Shown in pieces: positions 13,324-21,233 of a stretch of 24,923 nt of DNA. The DNA comes from Ruminococcus sp. UBA1394 (lineage in GTDB: Bacteria > Bacillota > Clostridia > Oscillospirales > Ruminococcaceae). Location of the stretch: positions 1-24,923 of the forward strand of contig DBQM01000023.1 in the NCBI GenBank assembly GCA_002305725.1, written 5' to 3'. The notes below the pieces were generated by a model, which worked only from the letters and a program-made list of their open reading frames with translations, made no database searches and was not told the DNA's origin. The first letter of the stretch is position 1, and each line of letters starts with the position of its first letter. A program made the translations under genes and the position numbers.

Positions 13324-14343
13324 ATGGGCATAGATATTGAAGATATATATATTGCCAATAGTACTCTTAACAAAATCATTGCATATTTGAAATACGATGC
13401 AAGTATTAATAATTCAGCCTTGATATCTGAGTACACCAGTAATATTGGTAAAAAGATTACAAAAATGTATCAGTCAATTGGTTTAAGTAAAAATGTATTT
13501 GCTAATGGTAAAGGTGGAAAGAAGATTTATCCTTTAGAAGCTGCGGCTATAATTATAGCATTCTTTCTTTATAAATCAAGAGAAGAAAAATCATTTCCTT
13601 TCATGATTATGAAAAAAGACTATACGGCAATTACTGGGAATCAGCTTGTAGCGTATCTGGATTTAGCAAGCGAAATTTCATTAGTGCTGTACCAATGTGC
13701 CGGAAATTATTTAAAAAATTTTCACGGCACTACACAATATATGGTAGAAGAAAAAAATGAATATTTATGGAATGTATGTTCAGAACTGAAGAAAGTAGTT
13801 GATTCCTACCAAAAGAATGGGTATCAGGATTATGAAGAATTTGCTTTTATGAATAAGTACTACGAACATAATTCAAATAAATTTAATGAACTTGTAATGC
13901 TTGCCAATATAAAGGGACAGAATGAAGATCTGATATGTGATATTTCTGAACTTCCTTGTGAATTTTTAAATTTAATTTTTTATGAAAGAAAGACGAGAAA
14001 TACTTCAACAGATATATTTGATGCACTGAGACCTATTGACCTTCCTGAGAATTTTAATGAACTTGATGTACATACGATGATTTGTGAATACAACAACAAA
14101 ATGTCTAATTATTCACGAATGCTCTGTGATGCATTAAAAGTTATGACTGTAATAATTGGACGAGCAGATTTTGTTGAGAATTACTTTAATGAAAAGTCAC
14201 AGGTATTTGACAGCATCGTTAAATACTTCGAAAGTGTTGATGGTGGTAAGATTATATATGACAGCATAGTGAAAAAATATGGACATGAAGAGGGATATAA
14301 AAAACTGCTTGATTTGTGTATAAAAAGATTTTGTAAGAAATAA
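13324..14343 (+). CDS. Unknown 339-aa element protein
   Basis: A predicted soluble protein, first gene of the element, with an excellent ribosome site (AGAGGAG) 6-7 nt before the ATG. I recognise no family. It begins with a helix-rich segment containing IGKKITKMYQSIGLSKNVFANGKGGKKIY (residues about 40-68), basic and Gly/Lys-rich and possibly nucleic-acid-binding, then a hydrophobic helix AAAIIIAFFLY, and a long helical C-terminal part rich in Tyr, Asn, Glu and Lys. Its codons are strongly A/T-ending, unlike the host genes to the left. It is monocistronic, with its own flanked promoter and terminator. Its position beside iteron region A makes it a candidate regulator or replication initiator, by context only. 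Confidence 0.8.
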   Translation: MGIDIEDIYIANSTLNKIIAYLKYDASINNSALISEYTSNIGKKITKMYQSIGLSKNVFANGKGGKKIYPLEAAAIIIAFFLYKSREEKSFPFMIMKKDYTAITGNQLVAYLDLASEISLVLYQCAGNYLKNFHGTTQYMVEEKNEYLWNVCSELKKVVDSYQKNGYQDYEEFAFMNKYYEHNSNKFNELVMLANIKGQNEDLICDISELPCEFLNLIFYERKTRNTSTDIFDALRPIDLPENFNELDVHTMICEYNNKMSNYSRMLCDALKVMTVIIGRADFVENYFNEKSQVFDSIVKYFESVDGGKIIYDSIVKKYGHEEGYKKLLDLCIKRFCKK

Positions 14344-14360
14344 CTCATATTTTTTACAGT

Positions 14361-14395
14361 AACCGAAACTCTATAAGGGTTTCGGTTGTTTTTTT
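14361..14395 (+). terminator. Terminator of the 339-aa gene
   Basis: AACCGAAAC pairs perfectly with GTTTCGGTT around a 9-nt loop, followed by G and seven Ts. Confidence 0.9.
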
Positions 14396-14573
14396 ACATA
14401 CGGTTAGCTTCTTCTAACTGTATTTGAGCTTTTTTCAAATACCGTAGAAATATGCCCCTACGTTATGATAAAATGTAAACATAACAGATCTGTTTATCAT
14501 GTGGTATCGCTTAAATCCATGACGATGGATTTTAGACGATCTATTAAAATTCTATAAAAGGAGAAAAAAATTT
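14396..14573 (+). promoter_or_regulatory. Structured control region upstream of ssb
   Basis: The 178-bp gap holds several inverted repeats: TATTTGA..TTCAAATA (about 14424-14444), ATGATAAA (14465-14472) with TTTATCAT (14493-14500), the 12-bp palindrome AACAGATCTGTT (14483-14494) lying against it, and AAATCCAT-GACG-ATGGATTT (about 14513-14532). A TAAAAT -10-like box overlaps the first arm. A repressor site plus leader hairpin is likely; no named riboswitch is recognised. Confidence 0.5.
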
Positions 14574-15041
14574 ATGATCAATTTATTCATTACTCAAGGT
14601 AATCTAACTGATTATCCAACACTTCAAACTGCTAAGAGCGGCAAGAAATACTTAAAGTTCACTGTAGCCTGCAATCAGGGATATGGTGTAAATCAGAAAA
14701 CAGACTTCATAAACTGCGTAGCATTCGATACAACTGCCACATTTATTTCAAATTATTTCATTAAAGGCTCACAGATTCTTATTCAGGGACAGCTTCACAA
14801 TAATAACTATACAGACAAAAATGGTGTCACCCATTACACGTATGAGGTTACTGTATCAAATGCTGATTTTTGTGGCAACAAAAATTCTTCAGGGGTTTCT
14901 AACGCTCCTGGTAAACCCCACTACCCCAGACAGGTAATTCAAAAAGAAGTGGAAAATAACAGTATGCCTCAGCCAGCCATTCCGAGTATCGAGGAAATTG
15001 TAGAAAGCAAGGATACAGCCAATGACTATATCACATTCTAA
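14574..15041 (+). CDS. ssb: Single-stranded DNA-binding protein
   Basis: A 155-aa OB-fold protein. MINLFITQGNLTDYPTL, SGKKYLKFTVACN, TDFINCVAFDTTATFISNYFIKGSQILIQGQL and YTYEVTVSNADFCG follow the strand order of bacterial SSB (residues 1-100). A disordered linker follows, and the protein ends DYITF, a weakened form of the acidic DDDIPF tip that recruits replication partners. It coats ssDNA during the element's replication. AAAAGGAG lies 10 nt before the ATG. It is followed in the same direction by the primase-helicase and polymerase, forming a replication module. Confidence 0.93.
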   Translation: MINLFITQGNLTDYPTLQTAKSGKKYLKFTVACNQGYGVNQKTDFINCVAFDTTATFISNYFIKGSQILIQGQLHNNNYTDKNGVTHYTYEVTVSNADFCGNKNSSGVSNAPGKPHYPRQVIQKEVENNSMPQPAIPSIEEIVESKDTANDYITF

Positions 15042-15050
15042 AAACGCACT

Positions 15051-15111
15051 CCCATGCAGCGGTATGCTGCATGGGGAAATTAAATTTTTCATGTCTGCCG
15101 CATTTGGCAGA
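15051..15111 (+). promoter_or_regulatory. Two hairpins between ssb and the primase-helicase
   Basis: CCCATGCAGC pairs with GCTGCATGGG (15051-15075) around GGTAT, followed by an A/T tract. TCTGCC pairs with GGCAGA (15094-15111) just before the GAAAGGA ribosome site. They may act as a partial terminator and a translational control hairpin that tune the SSB-to-primase ratio. Confidence 0.5.
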
Positions 15112-15125
15112 GAAAGGACTATATT

Positions 15126-17603
15126 ATGAATGATATTTTAAATATACTAATTGATTTTTTCGCCGTTTTATCAGCTCTCGGTAAGGATTATGTGGAAATA
15201 CGTTTTCTAAAAACGCAACATAGTTTGGTATCGGGCTTATTTAAAACTGACAAAACAGGAGCAGAGGCTCTTGTTTCAGAAATCAGCAGACTTTCCCTGA
15301 ATAAAATTTCTATGTATCACACAATTAGCAAACTTTCGAGGACTTACGTTGAAAGATACCTCGCAGAAAACAAAATAAACACCCTATACACAAAGGTTAA
15401 AAGCACTACAAAGGATGCTGATATCTCAGAAATGAGGCTCATAATGCTTGATTTTGACCCTATAAGAGAAGCCGGAGTGTCATCGACAGCTGAGGAAAAG
15501 GCTAAGGCAAATGAACTCATGAATGCCATAGTTGCTGATTTATCAGAAGCAGGTTTAGGAAAACCTGCATATGTTACAGACAGTGGCAACGGTTACAATG
15601 CCTACTACCCCATTTCATTCCCTGTTGACAGGGAGCACAAAAAAATTGTAGCTGACTTTATAAGTACTGTCAGCAAGAAGTATTCCAATGAATTTGTTGA
15701 TGTTGATACTACAACAAAGAACCCCTCTCGTATTGCCAAAGTGCCGGGCTCATGGTCGGTCAAGGGCGAATGTACAACTGAACGTCCGCATAGGCAGTGT
15801 CAACTTATTGAAAGTAATGTTAATCAGGCACCTCTGACTGCAGATCAGATACGCAGATATATTGAGTCACAGCAGCCCTCTGATGATTCTTCAGGTAAAG
15901 CTGATAAAAGTAGTAAGAAGAAAACAAGAAGAATTTTAGATGTTCCCGGCTGGCTTAACCATTATAACATAGAGTACAGAGCTGAAGACAAAGAATATCA
16001 GGGCGAACCCTGTACAATGTATATTTTAAAGGAATGCCCTTTTGACAGTCATGATAATGACTACTGCAGTTTCTTAAGCCAATTCTCAAATGGCAATACT
16101 ATTTTTAGTTGCCACCACAACCACTGCACACAGGATATTCATGACTTTATAGAAAAATATCCGCTTTTAAATGATAAGCCACCGCTTCTTGAAGGTGACA
16201 AGCCTCCAATATTAGTTTATAACAACATTATTCAGAAGGCACAGCTGTTTAAAAACAAAAATAATGCAAATTATCTCATGCTAAATGATAAACTATATAA
16301 TTTTGACTCCGCAGAGTGTATAAAAGCTATATCCAAGGAAGCATTAACATCCGTTGGAATTCTTTTATCAAATACAGCAATAACTACAGTCCATAGTAAC
16401 ATTTGTTCCCTTTTTGATGATTATTCTTCAAAAAAGGATATTGGTACAAGAACATTTTTTAATGGACGTGATTATTACTATGCTATTACTCCCGAAAAGA
16501 TACTACATATTAATGATAAAGGCATAATTGAATATGCAGGTAATTGCCCTGTATATTTTGCATATGATCCTGACTTCATAAATCAGCCTGAACCGGATCT
16601 GACATCTCCTGCGGCAGATTTACCCAAACTCGTGGACACATTGTTTAATATCACTGAAAAGGACAGAAGTCGTTTCCTGGCACAGCTATGTGCATTCTAT
16701 ATGCCTGACCTTATAACGCCGTTCCTTGTACTTTCTGGCGGTCATGGCACCTCAAAGACGACTACGGCAAGAAAAATTATAAGCCTTATTAATCCTACAA
16801 GTACCGATATAATTTCAATGCCGGAAAAAGAAGATGGCCTTATTGCCGCCCTAGCAGGCAGCTATATTACAGCATTTGATAATATTGACAGCATTAGCAA
16901 GAGTTTTTCAGATATCCTCTGTATATCCTGCACTGGCGGATATTCCGTCAAAAGAAAGTTATATTCAGATAATGCAAAGGCAAGAGTATATTTAAAGAAT
17001 CATGTCATTCTTAATGGTATCGGAGATTTCGTATCCCGTCCGGATTTAGCTGAGCGTTGCAATATCATCTATCTTGACACTATTCAGAAGCGTCTTACTG
17101 AAAAGCAGGTATGGAAGGAATTTAATGAGCTTAAACCGAAGCTCTTAGGCAGTATCTTCAATACAATTGCGGCAGGTCTTACACTGCTGCCTGAAATGGA
17201 GAAATCTGTAACTGAATTCCATAGAATGGCGGATTTTTCACTGTATGGAGCGGCATTTATAAAAGCAATGGGACTGTCACCTGAAGGATTTATCAGTGAT
17301 TACACACAGGCAAATACTCAACTTATTGCAGACTGCAGTAGTGCAGACCCGTTCAATTCAGTTGTAAAGAGTTTTGTTGAAAATAATTCAGGTAAATGGA
17401 CTGGTACAGCTACAAAGCTTCTTGAAGCACTTAAAAGCTCATCTACAGCCGCCCATTCAGTGGTTTCAAAATACTCAGCTTCAATTTTATCCAGAAAACT
17501 AAGTCAGAACAGCACTGATCTTAAAGCAGTAGGAGTCAATGTAGATATTAAAAGTACTACCCCTAAGTCAATTACCCTTACAACTGATAATACCGTCGGT
17601 TAA
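15126..17603 (+). CDS. PrimPol-like primase fused to a P-loop replicative helicase
   Basis: An 825-aa protein. The N-terminal archaeo-eukaryotic primase-like domain has LDFDP with Asp109 and Asp111 (metal DxD), SGNGYN (153-158; the usual His is Asn) and NPSRIAKVPGS (199-209). A zinc-finger-like patch (CPFDSHDND..FSCHHNHC) comes next, around residues 310-340. The C-terminal ATPase has Walker A GGHGTSKTT (538-546, Ser in place of the Gly before Lys) and Walker B ITAFDNID (Asp585), then a superfamily 3/VirE-like helicase core. It would prime and unwind the element's DNA. It stands between ssb and the polymerase; its stop abuts iteron cluster B. The domain assignment is by motif. Confidence 0.85.
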   Translation: MNDILNILIDFFAVLSALGKDYVEIRFLKTQHSLVSGLFKTDKTGAEALVSEISRLSLNKISMYHTISKLSRTYVERYLAENKINTLYTKVKSTTKDADISEMRLIMLDFDPIREAGVSSTAEEKAKANELMNAIVADLSEAGLGKPAYVTDSGNGYNAYYPISFPVDREHKKIVADFISTVSKKYSNEFVDVDTTTKNPSRIAKVPGSWSVKGECTTERPHRQCQLIESNVNQAPLTADQIRRYIESQQPSDDSSGKADKSSKKKTRRILDVPGWLNHYNIEYRAEDKEYQGEPCTMYILKECPFDSHDNDYCSFLSQFSNGNTIFSCHHNHCTQDIHDFIEKYPLLNDKPPLLEGDKPPILVYNNIIQKAQLFKNKNNANYLMLNDKLYNFDSAECIKAISKEALTSVGILLSNTAITTVHSNICSLFDDYSSKKDIGTRTFFNGRDYYYAITPEKILHINDKGIIEYAGNCPVYFAYDPDFINQPEPDLTSPAADLPKLVDTLFNITEKDRSRFLAQLCAFYMPDLITPFLVLSGGHGTSKTTTARKIISLINPTSTDIISMPEKEDGLIAALAGSYITAFDNIDSISKSFSDILCISCTGGYSVKRKLYSDNAKARVYLKNHVILNGIGDFVSRPDLAERCNIIYLDTIQKRLTEKQVWKEFNELKPKLLGSIFNTIAAGLTLLPEMEKSVTEFHRMADFSLYGAAFIKAMGLSPEGFISDYTQANTQLIADCSSADPFNSVVKSFVENNSGKWTGTATKLLEALKSSSTAAHSVVSKYSASILSRKLSQNSTDLKAVGVNVDIKSTTPKSITLTTDNTVG

Positions 17604-17606
17604 AAA

Positions 17607-17630
17607 GACGGCAAAACGGCATTGACGGCA
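17607..17630. repeat. Iteron cluster B
   Basis: GACGGCA (17607), AACGGCA (17615) and GACGGCA (17624) stand in tandem at 8-9 bp spacing, 4 nt after the primase-helicase stop. Confidence 0.75.
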
Positions 17631-17644
17631 ATTTTTGAAAAATA

Positions 17645-17683
17645 TTTCCCCGGGTACTGTTATTTTAGCAGACCCCGGGGAAA
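17645..17683 (+). promoter_or_regulatory. GC-rich hairpin ahead of the polymerase
   Basis: TTTCCCCGGG (17645-17654) pairs with CCCGGGGAAA (17674-17683), with an inner CTG/CAG, in otherwise AT-rich DNA. It lies about 15 nt before the polymerase ribosome site and has no T-tract, so mRNA control or processing is more likely than termination. Confidence 0.6.
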
Positions 17684-17711
17684 GCAAATAATACAGACAG
17701 GAGAAAAATAT

Positions 17712-19658
17712 ATGAAAAGTTTAACTATTGATATTGAAACAAGAAGCAGTGTTGACATCACTTCCTGCGGACTTTACAAGTATGCTGAATCACCGGATTT
17801 TGATATTTTACTAATGTCGGTTTCTATAGACGGTGGTGAAGTTGAAACCTATGACCTTGCATGCGGTGACAAACTTTCTGATGAAATCATACAGGCTTTT
17901 TCAGATAAGAGTGTAGCGAAAAAAGCATTTAATGCAAATTTTGAGCGTGTGTGCATCTCAATTTATCTTCGCAGGAACTATTCTTGTATACTTGCAGATA
18001 CAACAGGTAGTTACCTATCCCCTGAAGGCTGGTATTGCGATATGGTACATGCTCGTTACCTTGGAATGCCTTCGTCACTTGAACAACTGGGTGAGGTTCT
18101 TAATATATCACAGAAGAAACTTGACAGTGGTAAAAATTTGATAAGACACTTTTGTATACCTAACAAGGACGGAACTTTTAATAATCCGTCAGATTTCCCT
18201 GACCAATGGAGTGACTTTAAGAAGTACAACAAGCGTGATGTTGAAGCAGAAATTGCAATACAGCAAAAGCTTTCACCTGCGCCTGTACCCGATACAGTGT
18301 GGAAAGAGTTTTTTCTTGACCAGAAAATCAATGATCGGGGTATTTTAGTTGACAGAGAGTATGTTGAGAAGGCTATTGAGCTTTGTACAGATGAAAAGAA
18401 GCAACTTCTTGCAAAAATGAAGTTTCTTACAGGTTTAAGCAATCCAAATTCAGTTGCACAAATGAAGATGTGGCTTAAAGAAAAAGGCATAATCGTTGAA
18501 TCACTGGATAAAAAGGTTGTAAGTGAACTTTTGCCGACAGTTCCTGATGATATAAAGGAAGTTTTACAGATTCGTCAGCAACTTTCAAAATCCTCAGTAA
18601 AAAAATATGAAGCTATGATTAAATCAGCTTGTTCCGACAACCGTGCAAGAGGTATGTTCAGTTTCTATGGTGCGAGTCGTACCGGCAGGTTCTCAGGACG
18701 TTTAATACAACTCCAGAACCTTCCACAAAATCACTTACCTGATCTTAAAACACCTAAAGAGCTTATAAGAGCAGGAAAGTTTGATGAACTCAGAAGTCAG
18801 TATAATAATATTACAGATACCCTTTCACAGCTTATTCGTACTGCATTTATTCCGAAAAGTGGGAATAAATTTATTGTATCAGACTTCTCTGCAATTGAAG
18901 CTCGTGTGATTGCATGGCTTGCAGGAGAACAGTGGCGTATGGATGCTTTTGCAAACGGTGAGGATATCTACTGTACATCGGCTTCTCATATATATGGTGT
19001 TAAAGTTGAGAAGAACGGTGAAAATGCAGAACTCAGACAGAAAGGTAAGATTGCAGAATTGGCGTGTGCCTATGGAGGTTCGGTTGGAGCTATGAAGAAT
19101 ATGGGCGGCTCTGAATTAAAACTTTCTGATGATGAATTACAGAAGCTTGTAAATGATTGGAGAGCAGCTTCTCCTAATATTGTTAAGCTATGGTATGATG
19201 TAGGAAAAACAGCCATGTATGCAATTGAAAATAAATGCAAAGTGAATGACCATGGTCTGACATTTTCGCTTGAAGGCTCAATTTTCTTCATTACTTTACC
19301 GTCGGGGCGCAGGCTTTCTTACTGTAAACCAACAATCAGTAAAAACAGATTTGGCAGTGAATGTATAGTGTACATGGGAATTGACAGCAACAAAAAATGG
19401 TCTGCAATTGAAACATACGGTGCAAAGCTTGTAGAAAATATCGTACAGGGTATTGCGAGAGATATACTCCTGTATGCAATGCAGAATCTGAGTGACTACC
19501 GCATAGTTGCACATGTGCATGATGAGGTAATAATAGAGGCTGACAAAGTAACAACTGTTTCTGAAATTTGCAATATTATGGGCAGAACACCCGGATGGGC
19601 GAATGGACTGCTTCTTCGTGCTGATGGTTACGAGTGTGACTTCTACATGAAATCCTGA
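17712..19658 (+). CDS. Family A DNA polymerase with 3'-5' exonuclease (phage/plasmid type)
   Basis: A 648-aa polymerase without a 5'-nuclease domain. The exonuclease carries TIDIETRSS (Asp7, Glu9), AFNANFERV and YNKRDVEAE. The polymerase motifs are A, SDFSAIEARV (Asp391); B, RQKGKIAELACAYGG (Arg442, Lys446); and C, HVHDEV (His603-Asp604-Glu605). All catalytic residues are present, so it should be active and proofreading. The ATG at 17712 follows ACAGGAGA; a longer reading from TTG at 17622 starts inside an iteron and crosses the hairpin, so it is rejected. It completes a self-contained replication set with ssb and the primase-helicase. Confidence 0.95.
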   Translation: MKSLTIDIETRSSVDITSCGLYKYAESPDFDILLMSVSIDGGEVETYDLACGDKLSDEIIQAFSDKSVAKKAFNANFERVCISIYLRRNYSCILADTTGSYLSPEGWYCDMVHARYLGMPSSLEQLGEVLNISQKKLDSGKNLIRHFCIPNKDGTFNNPSDFPDQWSDFKKYNKRDVEAEIAIQQKLSPAPVPDTVWKEFFLDQKINDRGILVDREYVEKAIELCTDEKKQLLAKMKFLTGLSNPNSVAQMKMWLKEKGIIVESLDKKVVSELLPTVPDDIKEVLQIRQQLSKSSVKKYEAMIKSACSDNRARGMFSFYGASRTGRFSGRLIQLQNLPQNHLPDLKTPKELIRAGKFDELRSQYNNITDTLSQLIRTAFIPKSGNKFIVSDFSAIEARVIAWLAGEQWRMDAFANGEDIYCTSASHIYGVKVEKNGENAELRQKGKIAELACAYGGSVGAMKNMGGSELKLSDDELQKLVNDWRAASPNIVKLWYDVGKTAMYAIENKCKVNDHGLTFSLEGSIFFITLPSGRRLSYCKPTISKNRFGSECIVYMGIDSNKKWSAIETYGAKLVENIVQGIARDILLYAMQNLSDYRIVAHVHDEVIIEADKVTTVSEICNIMGRTPGWANGLLLRADGYECDFYMKS

Positions 19659-19675
19659 TTTTTTCGTTATAATTT

Positions 19676-19911
19676 GACGGCAATGACAGCAAGAAAGAAT
19701 TGCTGTCATCAAAAAAAGTCAGGTGAAACCTGTATCACGTCGGCAATGACGGCAATAACGGCATTTTTTTGAAAAATAAAATTAAAAATATATTTTTTCT
19801 TGCTGTATATGTGCAGTGCGAAAAAATACTCAGAAAAAATTTTCCTGCCATTTGCCGTAAATGCCGACATAGTCAGGCATTATATGGCTGATTGCCGGAA
19901 ATAATGCCGTC
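19676..19911. repeat. Iteron-rich intergenic region C (mirror of region A)
   Basis: Direct GACGGCA at 19676 with GACAGCA at 19685, then the tandem GTCGGCA (19739), GACGGCA (19748) and AACGGCA (19757) at exact 9-bp period. An AT-rich stretch follows, then inverted TGCCGTA (19853) and TGCCGAC (19862), 9 bp apart, and TGCCGGA (19893) and TGCCGTC (19905). Bases 19659-20049 contain no plausible gene. Confidence 0.75.
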
Positions 19912-20049
19912 ATTTTGCAAAAATATCGTGTGAATGGCACCCCCCTTGCAATTATGTCAGATTAAGAATTACAGGGCAATTTTTTAATGTGCAAAAAATG
20001 GTTGAATCAATCTTGTTGAAAAAAACCATATTTTAGATCTTTTCCCGTA

Positions 20050-20080
20050 TTGAGCATAATTCCTGAATATATATTATAAT
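20050..20080 (+). promoter_or_regulatory. Candidate promoter of the amidoligase operon
   Basis: TTGAGC (20050-20055) and TATAAT (20075-20080) with a 19-bp spacer. The predicted start falls inside the inverted repeat at 20081-20114. Confidence 0.5.
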
Positions 20081-20122
20081 TCCGATAAGGCAATTATCTT
20101 TCAGCCTTATCGGATATTTTTT
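20081..20122 (+). terminator. Terminator-like hairpin directly before the amidoligase ribosome site
   Basis: TCCGATAAGGC and GCCTTATCGGA (11 bp, perfect) flank a 12-nt loop and are followed by ATATTTTTT, only 6 nt before GGAGGA. It would stop transcripts arriving from upstream, while the local promoter starts inside it. Confidence 0.75.
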
Positions 20123-20140
20123 GTTTTGGAGGACGAAATA

Positions 20141-21232
20141 ATGAAAGATGATCTTGTTTGTTCACACTGCGGAGAATTAATCGCAGATGAGAACTATGGA
20201 CACATCAACGGAGAGGTTATATGTTCAGACTGTATTGAAAGATACTGCACAACCTGTGAACGCTGCGGAGCATTAATGTGGGATTCAGACAGCTACGGTG
20301 ATGATTATACAGTACTCTGCCGTTCCTGCTACGAAAACCATTACACTCGTTGCTATGATTGTGACGTACTGATTCATAATGACGATTCCTATGAATACGA
20401 CGGTGAATATTATTGCCGTGAGTGTTATGACAATGTCTGCTATGGAGATTCGATTCACGACTACAACTACAAGCCTGAACCCATTTTTTATGGTGACGCT
20501 AAACGTTACTTCGGTGTGGAGCTGGAAATTGATATTGGCGGTAAAGATTGTGCTTATGCTGATGAAATACTTGCCATTGCCAATGATTCAGCCGAGCATA
20601 TCTACATAAAATCTGATGGTTCACTTAATGACGGCATGGAAATAGTGACACACCCAATGACTTTAGAATATCATAAAAACTTCTGTTGGAATGATATTAT
20701 GCACAAAGCTGTATCTCTTGGTTACCGTTCCCACCAGACCAGTACCTGCGGACTTCATGTCCATGTTAATCGCAACAGCTTTGGAGAAAGCTCACAGGAG
20801 CAGGAAGAAGTTATTTCTCGTATCTTGTACTTTGTAGAACATCACTGGAACGAATTGCTGAAATTTTCAAGGCGTTCCGAATACACAATGAATCGCTGGG
20901 CGGCTCGTTACGGATATGAGCATACACCGAAAGCAATAATGGACAAGGCGAAGAAAGGTAACAATGGCAGATATGCGGCGGTTAACCTCTGCAATTATCA
21001 TACTGTTGAATTTCGTATGTTCCGTGGCACTTTGAAGTTCAACACCTTTATTGCGACAATAGAGCTTGTAAACCGTATTTGTGATGTTGCAATGTACAAT
21101 ACAGACAACTCAATAGCTAAGCTGTCCTGGTCTGATTTCGTAGCGGATATTACTGAGCCTGAGCTTATTCAGTATCTGAAAGAACGCAATTTATACATCA
21201 ACGAAAAAGTTGAAGAAAGTGAGGAATATTGA
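20141..21232 (+). CDS. Zinc-ribbon amidoligase (Amidoligase_2-type COOH-NH2 ligase)
   Basis: A 363-aa protein. Residues 7-95 hold three similar zinc-binding units of about 32 residues, each two CxxC pairs: Cys7/10 with 28/31, 39/42 with 60/63, and 71/74 with 92/95, like LIM or treble-clef knuckles. The rest matches the glutamine-synthetase-fold amidoligase: GVELEI (125-130), SDGSLNDGMEIVTHP (158-172), CGLHVHV (203-209) and VEFRMFRGT (289-297). This fold makes amide bonds between a carboxylate and an amine using ATP. The ATG at 20141 follows GGAGGA. It ends 1 nt before the glutamine amidotransferase gene, so the two are coupled. The substrate is unknown; the zinc module may bind a protein or nucleic-acid target. 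Confidence 0.87.
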   Translation: MKDDLVCSHCGELIADENYGHINGEVICSDCIERYCTTCERCGALMWDSDSYGDDYTVLCRSCYENHYTRCYDCDVLIHNDDSYEYDGEYYCRECYDNVCYGDSIHDYNYKPEPIFYGDAKRYFGVELEIDIGGKDCAYADEILAIANDSAEHIYIKSDGSLNDGMEIVTHPMTLEYHKNFCWNDIMHKAVSLGYRSHQTSTCGLHVHVNRNSFGESSQEQEEVISRILYFVEHHWNELLKFSRRSEYTMNRWAARYGYEHTPKAIMDKAKKGNNGRYAAVNLCNYHTVEFRMFRGTLKFNTFIATIELVNRICDVAMYNTDNSIAKLSWSDFVADITEPELIQYLKERNLYINEKVEESEEY

Positions 21233-21233
21233 T

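Noticed and set aside
17622..17711. N-terminal extension of the polymerase from TTG at 17622
   Set aside because: The TTG lies in an iteron, the extension crosses a GC-rich hairpin, and the exonuclease motif begins right after the ATG at 17712, which has a good ribosome site.
20126..20140. TTG start of the amidoligase at 20126
   Set aside because: The codon overlaps the GGAGGA ribosome site that serves the ATG at 20141.
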